NCBI RefSeq assembly: GCF_011397635.1
Contig: NC_064754.1
Coordinates: 29,554,543-29,618,542 of the forward strand
Length of the DNA: 64,000 nt
Source: Epinephelus fuscoguttatus
Taxonomy: Eukaryota > Chordata > Actinopteri > Perciformes > Serranidae
Reading direction: 5' to 3'
The first letter of the stretch is position 1; each line of letters opens with the position of its first letter. Made by a program: the position numbers and the translations under genes. Below the pieces are notes generated by a model, which was not told the origin of the DNA, made no database searches, and saw nothing but the letters and a program-made list of their open reading frames with translations. This document shows, in pieces, positions 11,565 to 22,200 of the stretch.

Positions 11565-12300
11565 TCTTTCAGCATTGGCAGTATAAAAACAAAATCGGGG
11601 AGTGCAGCGAAATGCCGCCTACCTACTTTTGTTTATACAGAACGTGCCTTTTTCGGGGCAATGGGGGGCGTGAGCAAGTTACAAAACGTGTAGCTCAGCG
11701 TGTGACGTAAACAGTGACGTTCCCGTCATCTGCCAGTTAATGGCCTCTTCGTTTGCGAGGGCAAGGAGGGTGCGCAATTCCTTGTCTCCTCAGTTGCTCA
11801 TCTTTACAGTGTCTGTCAGGTTTGCGTTTCCCTCTTGCTACTAGCTGCTCGCTAATTCCTGCTATCAGTTGCTTCCTGTTTATCCACCGCCAGTGGGTCG
11901 CACGTACGGCATCATCAACAGCTCCTCCCACAAGTCTTCAACAGCCCCTCCCGTTGCGGAAGGCCACCTCGGTCTTGTTAGACTTGAAGGGTTCTGCCAA
12001 TATGTCTACCCTACAAGGCGGAAAACTGGGCACCTCAGATCAACTCACGAATCTGGCTCTGTGTGTCTAAACGCTCGCAGCTTGCCGGCAAAACAGCCCA
12101 ACATTCGCCGAAAATCTGGCAGTGTAAAAGGGGCTTATGACTCTTTTGGTGCTATTGTTAACATTTACTATAGTCCTTTAGTTGTCACTTGTGGCCATAG
12201 GACACCATTCAGCTAAAGCCACATAGCCAAGGTCATCGAAATCTGGCGCTAGGGCAGTGACTTGTGGTGTCAGACACTGACGAAAAAATCCGTCCTTTAA
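11565..12300. repeat. Probable decayed repeat with incidental open frames
   Basis: Two related phrases, GGCAGTATAAAAAC near 11577 and GGCAGTGTAAAAGGGG near 12118, bound a GC-richer stretch. Its overlapping open frames (11753-12070 and 11869-12216) carry no domain I recognise and lack splice or promoter context. I interpret it as repeat-derived rather than a gene, with low certainty. Confidence 0.3.
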
Positions 12301-12429
12301 TGTTGGTATGATACAGTCACGTTATAGTTTAAAGGCGCTTGGTGACATCAGGGAGAAACACGACAGGACAAGAACAAAAGTTAACATGGCGGAAGTCCAA
12401 GTAGGGTGGATAGGAGAGGTGGTGGTTGG

Positions 12430-13290
12430 GTCCAACAAACACTGACTTTCACCCAGGAGAGCGATGTTCACGTCCCTTAAGTTTATAGAGCCCAACCCTG
12501 TTCTTTTAGCTTCAACCTAACCTCATGCTTTTGTTGCCTAAAGCCAAAACTTTTTGCCTAAATTTTGAAAGAAGACAATGCAGGTAACAGGCAGAACGTC
12601 AACAACCAACACACCCAGAGTACCTTTCTCCATGACCAAATGTTAATATGTGATGAGGTCAGAGTGAGAATGTGTTGACATAGCAGGCATTTAAAGTCAT
12701 AGAGAAATATTTTGACAAACTTAAAATGTGCAACTTAACTGTCTTTGTTTTTGGACTCTTAAATTGAGGTCAACACATAACCACATCAAGGAGACCAACC
12801 GTTTTTATGTAGAAGCGTGTAGATGTTATCAGAAGGAAGCATAATAGCAGCAGCTACTGTACGAGTGGACGCAGCTCTCCTGTGTCCACAAAAACTGAAC
12901 CTATTAATGATATTTCCCCAGAGCACAACAGTGCTCAGTAATAATTTTACATGTATTTTTCTGCAAACCATGGATACATTACATTTGTACGTTTCATAGG
13001 TATCATGTCAACATGGGACCGTGAACAGCATGATGCCTGGGCAAGACGATCAGTGTTTGAGACCATCAAACAACAAGATCGCGAGTCATTGCTACATTCC
13101 TAGCAATTTTTTAGCCACCAAACGTGGGGATGGTGGCACAAAAAGCAGCTGATTTTTACTGAGACATCACTGTGTTTATAGCCAGCGTTATGCCCCCAGA
13201 GGCGGGTATTTTGAGCCAAACATGATCTTTTCCAGACCATAACCAAGTGTTGTTGTTTTTTGCCTAAACCTAACCACACATTGAAAGGAA
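12430..13290. repeat. Diverged dispersed repeats
   Basis: Phrases such as TTTTGTTGCCTAAAGCC (12530-12546), CCAAACATGATCTTTTCC (near 13217) and TGCCTAAACCTAACCACA (13261-13278) recur in fish genomes as dispersed repeats. A related phrase also occurs near 6160-6180 in a keratin intron. Boundaries are not resolved. Confidence 0.45.
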
Positions 13291-13299
13291 AAGAAACAT

Positions 13300-14800
13300 A
13301 CATACATTAGATAATACCGTACAAATGTTATGTATCCATGGTTCATGAAAATGTACAATGCCAACGTTTATTCCAGTGTTTGGGTTGCTAATGATGCTTG
13401 GTTTAATCACATCCACATTTCTCACTGCTACCTGCACCATCGTCACTGTCATCATCAAACCTGCGAATGGAATGGCTGAGAAAATGAGTGATGAGTTTTT
13501 AACCGTCACAAACGGGTTCTTCTTAATTGCTTTATGTTTTCTTTGGATACTGAAGATGTTCCAAAGAAGCAGAGGGCGGACACACAGACTGCCCATTTGA
13601 TGCTGTAAACACAAACACACAAACAGTCACACCTTTTTCATTAGAAGTTTATCTGACATGAAGTCAGTTATACAATTTCCTGTGATTGACACAAGAATCT
13701 AAAAAGCATCTCGATCTGCTGTGGAACACACCCATCAGGGGAAAAAACCAAAGCAACACGTTGCACTCTATAATTTTATGGCTTCCACTCACATCCATGT
13801 TAAAGACAATAACTTTTAAAAAAGTATTCCAAGACAGATACTAGCTACACTTAAGATCTGTATTTAGTATCATAATCCAAGGCTTTCCAATAGAGTTATT
13901 TTTGTTTTAATGTGAAGCTTAAATGAATGAATTCAGCAACATGTTATTTCAATAATTCAATAGTTAATTTGTGTGAGTAACAATGTTAACATCAGTCTCA
14001 GTAAATGACTTGTAGTCAATCCATTTCTGTTTCATTAACTGCAGTAAAATAATCTAAAAAATCAGCTTTAAATGTTTTATTGTGGATTTTTTTTTTTTAG
14101 AAAGGGTTAATAAAAATATGAAGAAACCCTTTTTGGGACCCAAAAAATGAAAGAGAGATGAGCAGCTACAGCAGCACAAGTAAACGACCTACAATAACCT
14201 CTCTCAACCTCTCAATGTGAAAATAAGAGTGTGAAAATAAACAAAAAGCAGCGATGAGCATCTATTGCATCTCCTGATAACGAGGGTGTGTACACATTTC
14301 AACCTGACCTGGGCAACAGGTGGAAAGGAACAAGGAACAAGCTGTCTACAGTTTGTGGTGTGTGGGACATTTATGAGATTTCAGTAATGGGTGTGTGTCA
14401 CGTCAGTGTATGAAGAGCATAAATGTCAAATATGGGACCAGCGATTGTCTTTCCACCTCAGGATTATTAGGAATAATGACATAAGGTCAAATAAAGTTCC
14501 CAAGAATCATTAAAAAAAAAAACGGTAGGCTCTCATCTCAAGTGCAGGGTTTAATTCACTGTAAGGCTGCTCAGATTTACTCATTAGTCAGCATATCCTG
14601 AGATGTTGTCTGCAGGTGAGCCCAAGCACGCACATTATCAGCTTTTCATTGTGTGGCTGTCACTTCTATTCATGTATCAAAATGTAGCACACAATTACTC
14701 AGTCAGTGCTACTCAAGAAAATCCAGCTGACAGATGATGCTTTCACTGCCTGGTAGAAAATATTCTGATGCTGCGTTCATGTTCGTCTTGCTTTTCTAGA
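13300..14800. other. Intergenic DNA, nothing recognised
   Basis: AT-rich DNA with short A and T runs. Short overlapping open frames near 13358-13620 lie on both strands and have no supporting splice or promoter context. Confidence 0.45.
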
Positions 14801-14804
14801 CACG

Positions 14805-16070
14805 ATCAACATGGATGGATTAATGAACAGGTCTATCGGACCCAGGACCAGGAGCCAAAAGTGTCAGGGTCCTCCCTGGCCTTCACTTTCAAAATGTCAC
14901 CTAAATGATCAAATGCTGACCAGAAAGAGACACAAAATTACCAGAAGGAGACACAAAAAGACCACAAAGCGATGCAAAGGAACTGCAAGGACACAGAAAA
15001 TAACTACAAAAGGGGCAAAACTACTGCAAAGAGAAACAAAATTACCAAAGAAGACACAAAATTACCTCAAGGATATGAAAAACAACTGCAAAGAACTTAA
15101 ACTACCACAAAAAGACACACAATAACTACAAAAAGAGGCAAAACAACCACAAAGAGACAAATAATAACCAAAAAAGACATAAAATTATCTCAAAGAGATA
15201 CAAACAGCTACAAAGACACACAAAATAACTACAAAAGGGACAAAACGACTACAAAAGATCAAAGGATAATTACAAAAAGAGGCAAGACAACCACAGAGAG
15301 GCACGAAATTATCAAGAAAAGACACAAAATACCTTGTAAAAACAGAAAACAACTACAAAGAGATACAAAACTACCAAAAAAAGGACACAAATACCTCAGA
15401 GAAACAGAAAACAACTACAAAGATACACAAAATAAATACGAAACGGCATAAAATACCTCGGAGAAACACAAAACACCTGCAAAGAGACACAAAACGACCA
15501 AAAAAGGACACAAAAAAACTACCACGGAGAAACACAAAAGAACTGCAAAGAGACACAAAAAAATTGAAAAGACACAAAAATACCTTGGAGAAAAACAAAA
15601 CAACTACACGAAGACACAAAACAACCAAAAACAGACACAAAAATATCTTGGAGAAACACAAAACAACTACAAAGAGACATAAATCTACCAAAAAAAGACA
15701 CAAAAACACCTTGCAGAAACACAAAACAACCACAAAATGGCCCAAAAAAAAGGCACAAAAATACCTCAGAGAAACCCAAAACAACTACAAAGAGACACAA
15801 AACGACAAAAAAAGGACACAAAATACCTTGCAGAAACACAAAACAACCAATAAGAGACACAAAACGACCAAGAGATGCAAAGCAACCACAAGGAGATACA
15901 AACTGACCACAAACAATAGAGACAAGAAACCACAAAGAGATAACTTAAAGACGCAAAACAGCAACAAAATAGGCAAAACCAAGACAAAATCTGTGTGTCT
16001 TGCTTCTATGTATGAGAGGTGGAGGTGCTTTTGCATTTCTGGCCTATTCTCTCCTGATCCGCCCATGGTT
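14805..16070 (+). mobile_element. Minisatellite-bearing non-autonomous element, copy 2 (largest)
   Basis: The ends are loosely inverted: ATGGATGGATTAATGAACAG (about 14811-14830), and at the right CTCCTGATCCGCCCATGG (about 16051-16068). Between about 14925 and 15990 lies over 1 kb of degenerate tandem units like AAAGAGACACAAAACGACCA, with a basic period of about 14-16 nt and higher-order units of roughly 30-60 nt. The plus strand is almost free of T and G. Long open frames on both strands here, up to 198 codons, are composition artefacts. Confidence 0.65.
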
Positions 16071-16700
16071 GTTAGTAACAACTGGATACGCAATAACAGG
16101 GCCACTTGTAGAAAATCTATACAGTATGTAAACAGCGCTAATGTCAACCATGCTCTGTAGTATTTTTACTAAAAGGGTAGAGTGTATGTCATGTGGAAAG
16201 TCCAGGCCACATTGTGACGTGGTGAAGGCAATAATCAGCTCCAAGGGATCATTAAAGTATAAACACTTTGCTTTTTTATCAAATTAGATTCTTCATCATC
16301 ATCAAGCTACTTTCTTCTAATGAAAACAGATGTCTAAAGCCTGTACAGTGTTGAAATTAAGGCACACAGATGCTACATGGGAATGGGAAATAAAGGATTG
16401 TCCAACATGTGTCTAATGCTTAGAGAGGAGACATCTGATCAGAGGACGCCAGTTAAGAACACCAGTCTTCAATGGCTACACAGTTACATCAGGTCCTCTG
16501 TATTGGATTTCTTATGTAAACCCATTGACTCGTTTTATTGTTATTGCGGTGCAAAAAAAGGCCTTTCCAGGTAAGTCAGAAGCTTAGTAATGGATTTGTG
16601 GGTGTAGTCATCCGTCACTTCCTGTACGCACATCCTCCCAATGCATCCGTCACCAATCAATCAGTGAACACTGTTATCTGTCTTTGATTTGGGGACATAT
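16071..16700. other. Intergenic DNA and upstream region of gast
   Basis: No exons are supported. The last 200 bp probably contain gastrin promoter elements upstream of the TATA box, but I cannot assign individual factor sites. Confidence 0.4.
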
Positions 16701-16719
16701 TGCTCACACCAAACTCGTG

Positions 16720-16727
16720 GTATAAAA
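16720..16727 (+). promoter_or_regulatory. gast: TATA box of the gastrin gene
   Basis: GTATAAAAGG lies here, placing the transcription start near 16750. It is followed by a short untranslated exon 1 ending at 16808 (CAGAG, then GTAACT). Confidence 0.75.
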
Positions 16728-16749
16728 GGAGTCGATCTGCTCAGCGTGC

Positions 16750-16808
16750 ACCAGAAGCAACACACCTGTTGGGTTTTGTTGTGCACTTACTTCATTCAGT
16801 CGTCAGAG
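16750..16808 (+). other. gast: gast 5' untranslated exon 1
   Basis: A non-coding first exon of about 60 nt, beginning some 30 nt after the TATA box and ending CAGAG before a GTAACT donor. Gastrin and CCK genes characteristically have a non-coding first exon. The start is estimated. Confidence 0.65.
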
Positions 16809-16887
16809 GTAACTTCTTTCATTCATTCTTAGACTGTTTTGTCTTATGGTGATATAGTAAATCTTTTTTTTCTTCTTGTACACAGAC

Positions 16888-17359
16888 ATGTCAGGGAAAG
16901 TTATTGTGGTGTTTGCACTGCTGGTTGCACTGCTGGTATCCTGTGCAGCTGGAGAGGCTGAAGACACTCATCTACTACAGCAGCTCCTAGCCAAGAGGGA
17001 GAAAGTGAGAGGCACAGGTGGCAGACAGGAACCGGCGCCTCAGGCTGTCTCTGCACGAATGGAGAGACGGGCACACCTTTCAGAGGATGAACGGGAGATT
17101 ATGACTAAACAAATAATGCAAGCCATCTCAGGTATGCTGTGGGTATGGGTGTGAAAGTTCCTTCTCGCTTCACTTGTGATAACATTTGATAAACGAGTAC
17201 GTGGCCAGAGATCCAAGAGATGCTTAAATGTGTTTACTGAACCCGTGTGTGTGTGGTTCATGTAGGAATGGTTTGTTCACAGAGATGATGAACTCTGAGT
17301 GCATGCTGGATCGGGACTACCAGGGCTGGGTGGACTTCGGACGCCGCAGCACAGAGTGA
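16888..17359 (+). CDS. gast: Preprogastrin (gastrin/CCK family peptide hormone)
   Basis: Secreted gut-hormone precursor. The coding exons are 16888-17131 and 17283-17359; the join is phase 1 and gives 106 aa. Residues 1-23 are a signal peptide (hydrophobic core VIVVFALLVALLVSCAAG). A propeptide with basic residues follows. The bioactive end is DYQGWVDF, then GRR (glycine amide donor and dibasic cleavage site) and the terminal STE. The Tyr next to Asp is a likely sulphation site. The hallmark C-terminus WMDF is here WVDF, which argues for gastrin rather than cck; the Tyr is seven residues from the end, as in CCK. The start is the ATG two bases after the acceptor CACAG. The exon 3 acceptor is CACAG at 17278-17282, because an earlier AG gives a stop. 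It converges with hap1. Confidence 0.93.
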
Positions 17360-17443
17360 GACACGGCGATGAGAGCTCAGCCTCGCTGCTTCTTGTTCAC
17401 ATTTCATACAAAGTCAATGTTTTACTCTCACTGCAACTTTATA

Positions 17444-17449
17444 AATAAA
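17444..17449 (+). terminator. gast: gast poly(A) signal
   Basis: AATAAA lies about 85 nt past the stop codon, inside TATAAATAAAACC. It implies a very short 3' UTR ending near 17465-17475. Confidence 0.8.
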
Positions 17450-17539
17450 ACCTTTTTGCAGAATTATCACAGTAGTCACATCTGTCATCACTGCCAGGAG
17501 GTAACAGAGAGCAAACTGTACTGGATGGAAATGCAAAGG

Positions 17540-17545
17540 TTTATT
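17540..17545 (-). terminator. hap1: Candidate hap1 poly(A) signal
   Basis: The minus strand reads AATAAA, with the cleavage site expected near 17520-17530. It would give hap1 a 3' UTR of about 1.7 kb. Another minus-strand AATAAA at 17991-17996 is an alternative nearer site. Either leaves the hap1 and gast transcripts tail to tail. Confidence 0.45.
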
Positions 17546-18263
17546 CACAGGTGGTACAGTTTATACACACACTGACATGTACAGCTGTGACGCTAACACA
17601 GAACAGAGCAAACAGTAGTGCAGAGAAACAGTGGTTTGGTTGATTCAAGTCAGAACACAAATCATCAGAACCTGTGTTTATGATTTTTTTTCCCTTTTTA
17701 ATCCACAGTATCCTATGCCTTTTTGCTACAGCTGATTGTTCAGAAAGATCTCAAAGAAACATGCCGTTTAAATAATCAGGACCACTCTACTTTAAATAAG
17801 GGTTCCCCTTAACATCACAGCCGATTCACTCCGAATGCCCAAAATTATGTTGATTTCATTTACATCCCAGCAAATTTCAAAATTCCTGATGACGTGAAAT
17901 GCAGCAGATTTGTACAAGCAAGAGTTTCGGTCAACGCAGTGAAGTAAATATACATATTGCTTCTTCTTTGATGATGCGTGATAAACCTGATTTATTTTTG
18001 GTGAGGTCTGGCTAAGGATAAAGCTCACAAGGTCGCAGGTGAAACTTTACTGTATGCAGCCATAACAACACGTGCTACGTGATTCATAAACATTTCCCAG
18101 TTCGGTCAGTGCGTCAAAATGCCTCTTGATCAATTTCTCAAGTGTTTAATTCAGTACATCTGACAATCTTATATACAACATGCTTTCCTCAGTGCAGCAG
18201 CTAATAAGCAGGAAGACCAGAGTGTGTTCTAGTGCATTTGAAAGTTCTTCAGTGTGACAGCAT

Positions 18264-18709
18264 TAGGGCTGGGTATCGGTACTCCATACCTTTAACTAAT
18301 GAAAAAAATAAAAATAAAAAAAATAACCCAGTACCAAGTACTATTGAAACTTCCCCAGTCAATGATACCTGTATTTGATCCTTTTTGTATCAGGATCTAG
18401 AAAAAATGACAATTTTTGCTTGCAGCCAATTTAATGGGACGTGTGACTATCCCACTAAAACAGCCGCTACAACTCATACAGTTGTGGTGAAGTTGAGCCG
18501 CTTTAATGTGCCATGGTGGCACCAATGGTCAAAAGTATGGTTATACACGTCTGTTGCATTTTAAGCAACTGAATACTTCCGTTCACATGAGTATCGACAG
18601 AAGTAGAAATAAAAGGTATCACATAAAGTACTCGGCTGGTATCAGTATCACTTAAAGGAAACTGGTATTGATACTGGTATGTTCATTTTTAAAACGATAC
18701 CCAGCCCCA
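18264..18709. mobile_element. Non-autonomous hAT-like transposon with perfect 8-bp TSD
   Basis: The 446-bp element starts TAGGGCTGGGTATCGGTAC and ends AAACGATACCCAGCCCCA, an inverted pair. It is flanked by the exact duplication GACAGCAT at 256-263 and 710-717 of this kilobase (18256-18263 and 18710-18717). The interior carries GGTATC/GATACC motifs and no transposase. It lies between the stop codon and the candidate poly(A) signals of hap1, so it is probably transcribed within the hap1 3' UTR. Confidence 0.85.
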
Positions 18710-19257
18710 GACAGCATTGGTTTGGTTTGCCGTTTCAACTAACAATAATTTACTGCACAGTCTTTTTTTATCTTTCCCAAATGACAACTTTGTTATATAC
18801 ACATAAGTGATGTTCCACTTTGGAAACAACCACACACAAAAAAAACAAGTGATGAGGTTTTTTTAAAACCTGTGGCTGGAAAAAAATGTGTAAAATGACA
18901 ATCACGAAACACTGTAGAAATTTTTTATCTTTCAGATGTTTCCTTTTTTTTTTGTGAAAAAAGAAGCTATCTCTGCAGGTTGCAGTCAAACAGACTAGTG
19001 ATCAGGTAATCAGGTGATTTTCCTGAGAGGAAGATGTTCAACACACACACACAACTACTGTACACACATTCATTGAAAAGAATATTACTGTACACTACCG
19101 ACAACTTTAAGTATGGCTCTAGCACATTCTGTGGCTTTTGTTTTCAAGACACCAGAGCTGCGGGCCCTGAACAGCCCTGTGGGGATCACATGGCTGGGTA
19201 CAAAGTCACTACGGTGAATAAGACAGGAGGAAGTGATGAACAGTCTTCATCAAACTT

Positions 19258-22200
19258 TTAGAGGACGACTGACTGCTTCTCTTTCCCACTGCGGTCCTTC
19301 ATCCCCCAGGCTGCCACTCGGTGTAGGCCCAGACCTTGAAGCTTCTCCACCAAGTTCAAACTAAAAATGTTCCTTCTCCCCTCTTTGTCCGACGGTGAGC
19401 CTCCACCTTTGTCTTTTGCTGTGGGGGGTGAAGGTTTTGTGCTATGGCTGTGGTGCAGGTAGTTGTGAGGATAAGGTGAGGCTGAGATGCCACGTTCTTG
19501 CAGCAGCTGCAGGAGTCCCGGTGATGAAGTGGATACATTTGTGGTGGTGGTGGTGGTCCGGCCTTGCAGGCCAAAGTGTTGCTGGTGGGATGGCGACGAA
19601 GTGCTCACGAGCTCACAGTTCCCACAAGATGGCAGGCCGAAAGAGTGAAGGCTGCAAACAGAAAAAAAAAAAACAGTAATTAACTTTAATCTAATTAAAA
19701 AAAAAAAAAAAAAAAGCAGATGAGAAATCTAAGCTGTGTCTTGTTTCACGAACATGCAAGCTCATTCACAGATAATAAAAAACAATACAATGTAAAAAGT
19801 TGCAGTTAGTCCATTTCCTGTTAGTGTGTCTATCACTGCTGTAAGATGGATAAACATGATGTTAGTTTGGTGGCGGTGATGACACAGCATCTGGTGGTTT
19901 GACGAGATGAAAACCTGGAAACGGCAAGAGGCATTAAAATGTTGTGTAACATGCCAATTATATGTGAGTACAAACAAGTTCAAGCAGTGTTAGTCGGTGG
20001 TGAAAGAAGCACAGAGCATGATTTTTTCATGAACTAGCTACGATCGTTTTAATTTGGTCACAGAAAACATCTCAGTTTCAGACATTACACAAAGACTCCT
20101 TAAATTATTAACCTTGCTGTTTTTTCGGTAAACAAACATGGTACTGTGCCTCCATTATTAATACTGAAATCCAGCATTCACTGTGCATCCATAACCCCTG
20201 ACTCTTACTTTGCCACGAAGGCGACTTTTAGAGTTGGAGAAAGAGCCTCTGCAGACGTTTTCTGCCACTGTGCGGGTAAAGAGCAGAAGTTAAGAGGAGG
20301 AAAAGCAGCGTAGAAGACTGGAAATCTGGAACATCCACACTTATTGAATGAAAGTGATGCTGCAAAAATGAAGCTGTTAATTAATGAACATAGAATAATA
20401 TTTTTTACGAGATCCTTGTTTAGAGATAACGGTATTTCAGGTACATCACAACGATACAAAATCCCCAAAACTTAAAGGGACAGTTCACTCCAAAATGGGG
20501 GAAAGACATATCTTCTCTCTTACCTGTAGAGCTGTTTATCAATCTAGACTGTTTGTGTGTGAGTTGCCGAGTGTTGGCAGTATCAGAAGTAGAGATGTCT
20601 GCCTGCTCTCCAGTATCATGGTGCTAGATGGCACTCAGCTTGTGGAGCTCAAAGCACCAAAAAACTACATTTGAAAAATTCAACAGCAATGTCTCTCTCA
20701 AGAAATCATGACGTTGTTACTCAAGATAATCCACAAACCTTGCTGTGAGCAGTTTCATGTAGGAACAATTTTCTTCAAACACTCTGCAACTCACACTGAA
20801 ACAATCTAGACTGATGAATAGCACTACAGGTGAGAGAAAAAAAATATTTTTGATTTCAAGGTGAACTGTCCCTTTAACTTCAGGGCTGTGAAAATACATG
20901 AAGAAAACACAAAAAACCCCACACAGGAGCAGTCACAATTGTTCACAGTATGTATATTCTTACCTAGTGGAGAAGGAGGGGATGAGAAGGGAGGGTTGGA
21001 GGACTTGACAGGTGGTAATGGTATGAGTGGGAGAGGTCTGAGGGAGGTTGGGACCAGATGGAGAGACTGCGAGGTCATGAAGCGGGAGAAAAGGAGCATT
21101 AAACTATGCATGGAGAAAATGACGGTCAATGAAAAACTACAAGAGACACTGAAGCTGGGAACTAAAGTACAACTACACAATTAATGGGACATAAACAATG
21201 CAAAGTTGAACACTGAGGTGGAGAGAAAGCAGGGAACATTAACTTTAGAGGGGATTTAATGAACAGGAATGATGAAGCTTAGTTGAGCTGTGTGGCATGT
21301 GTAAAGTGTGTTTACATGCATCTTACCCATGCCATGTGCTCCAGAGAGCTGCGACAGGTCTGGTTCATCCTCCTCCAGGTCGTTCAGACTGTAGACGTGC
21401 TGTATGTCGACCTCAAGCTCCCTGAAGTCTTTCGTCAGGACGCCTGGACGTGGATGAAGGATGCCTCCCAGGTTTGGTTTGGCCAACTGCTGCCACTGGT
21501 GCAGAGTCACTGAGCCTGATGACAAGAGAGTCAGAGGGAACTGAGGCTGAAAAATGTTGTTGCAGCTGGTGCAGTGACATGTTATTAGAAATAATAGGAT
21601 TTATTTCACATCATGTGCCTCTTGAACCCAAGAAGTTAGATATTTCCTTCTTTCTAATTTGTTTGGCAGTAGGGTTGAAATGGTTTTCACCATCAGCACT
21701 GACTTTTAGCAAGACACATTCTAAGTCAGCTTTGCTCGGGTACAAAAATTAAAAATGTAATGTTCACAGTTAAATTTAAGACTTACACACACACATAGAA
21801 TACTACATAGGCCAATGTATGAAAGTATAATGGAAAACCAGAAGAGATTATATGGATGATATTATCACATTTCTCCCCAAAAAGGATTAGACAGCCGCCT
21901 GTCTGGACAATCCACTGTCACAATAATCCCACTTTTAGTTTCTGAGTGTGTCACATCTCTCAACAGCTTGCAATCAGACACAAAAACATTTGTCAACTAA
22001 AGGAAATAACAAAAATCTCTAAGACTTTTGTAAACTAAATGTAGAAATTTTTAAAACCTTTTTGTTTAAATTCAATTCAATGCTTTTTAAATCTCTTAAA
22101 GACTTGCAGGTACCATGTTATAAATAGCAGATTCTCCCAAAAGATTCTGGTCTTGATGGTTGCAAAGTCTGGTACAAAACAAATGAAAATATGTCGTGAT

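Noticed and set aside
11753-12216. Overlapping plus-strand open frames of 105-115 codons
   Set aside because: No recognisable domain, promoter or splice context, and probable repeat origin.
15371-16160. Long open frames (up to 198 codons) on both strands rich in Lys/Thr/Arg or Phe/Leu/Cys
   Set aside because: They lie within the T/G-poor minisatellite at 14.9-16.0 kb. Its composition avoids stop codons, and open frames on both strands are expected artefacts.
19762-19983. Minus-strand open frame after a TTTCCAG acceptor-like site
   Set aside because: No in-phase donor, and the hap1 chain is complete without it.
20209-20248. Candidate hap1 exon (GSFSNSKSRLRGK) with a good GTAAGA donor
   Set aside because: It ends in phase 0, which does not fit the last exon. 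Exon 21066-20964 joins exon 19651 directly in phase and matches the TRAK C-terminal pattern.
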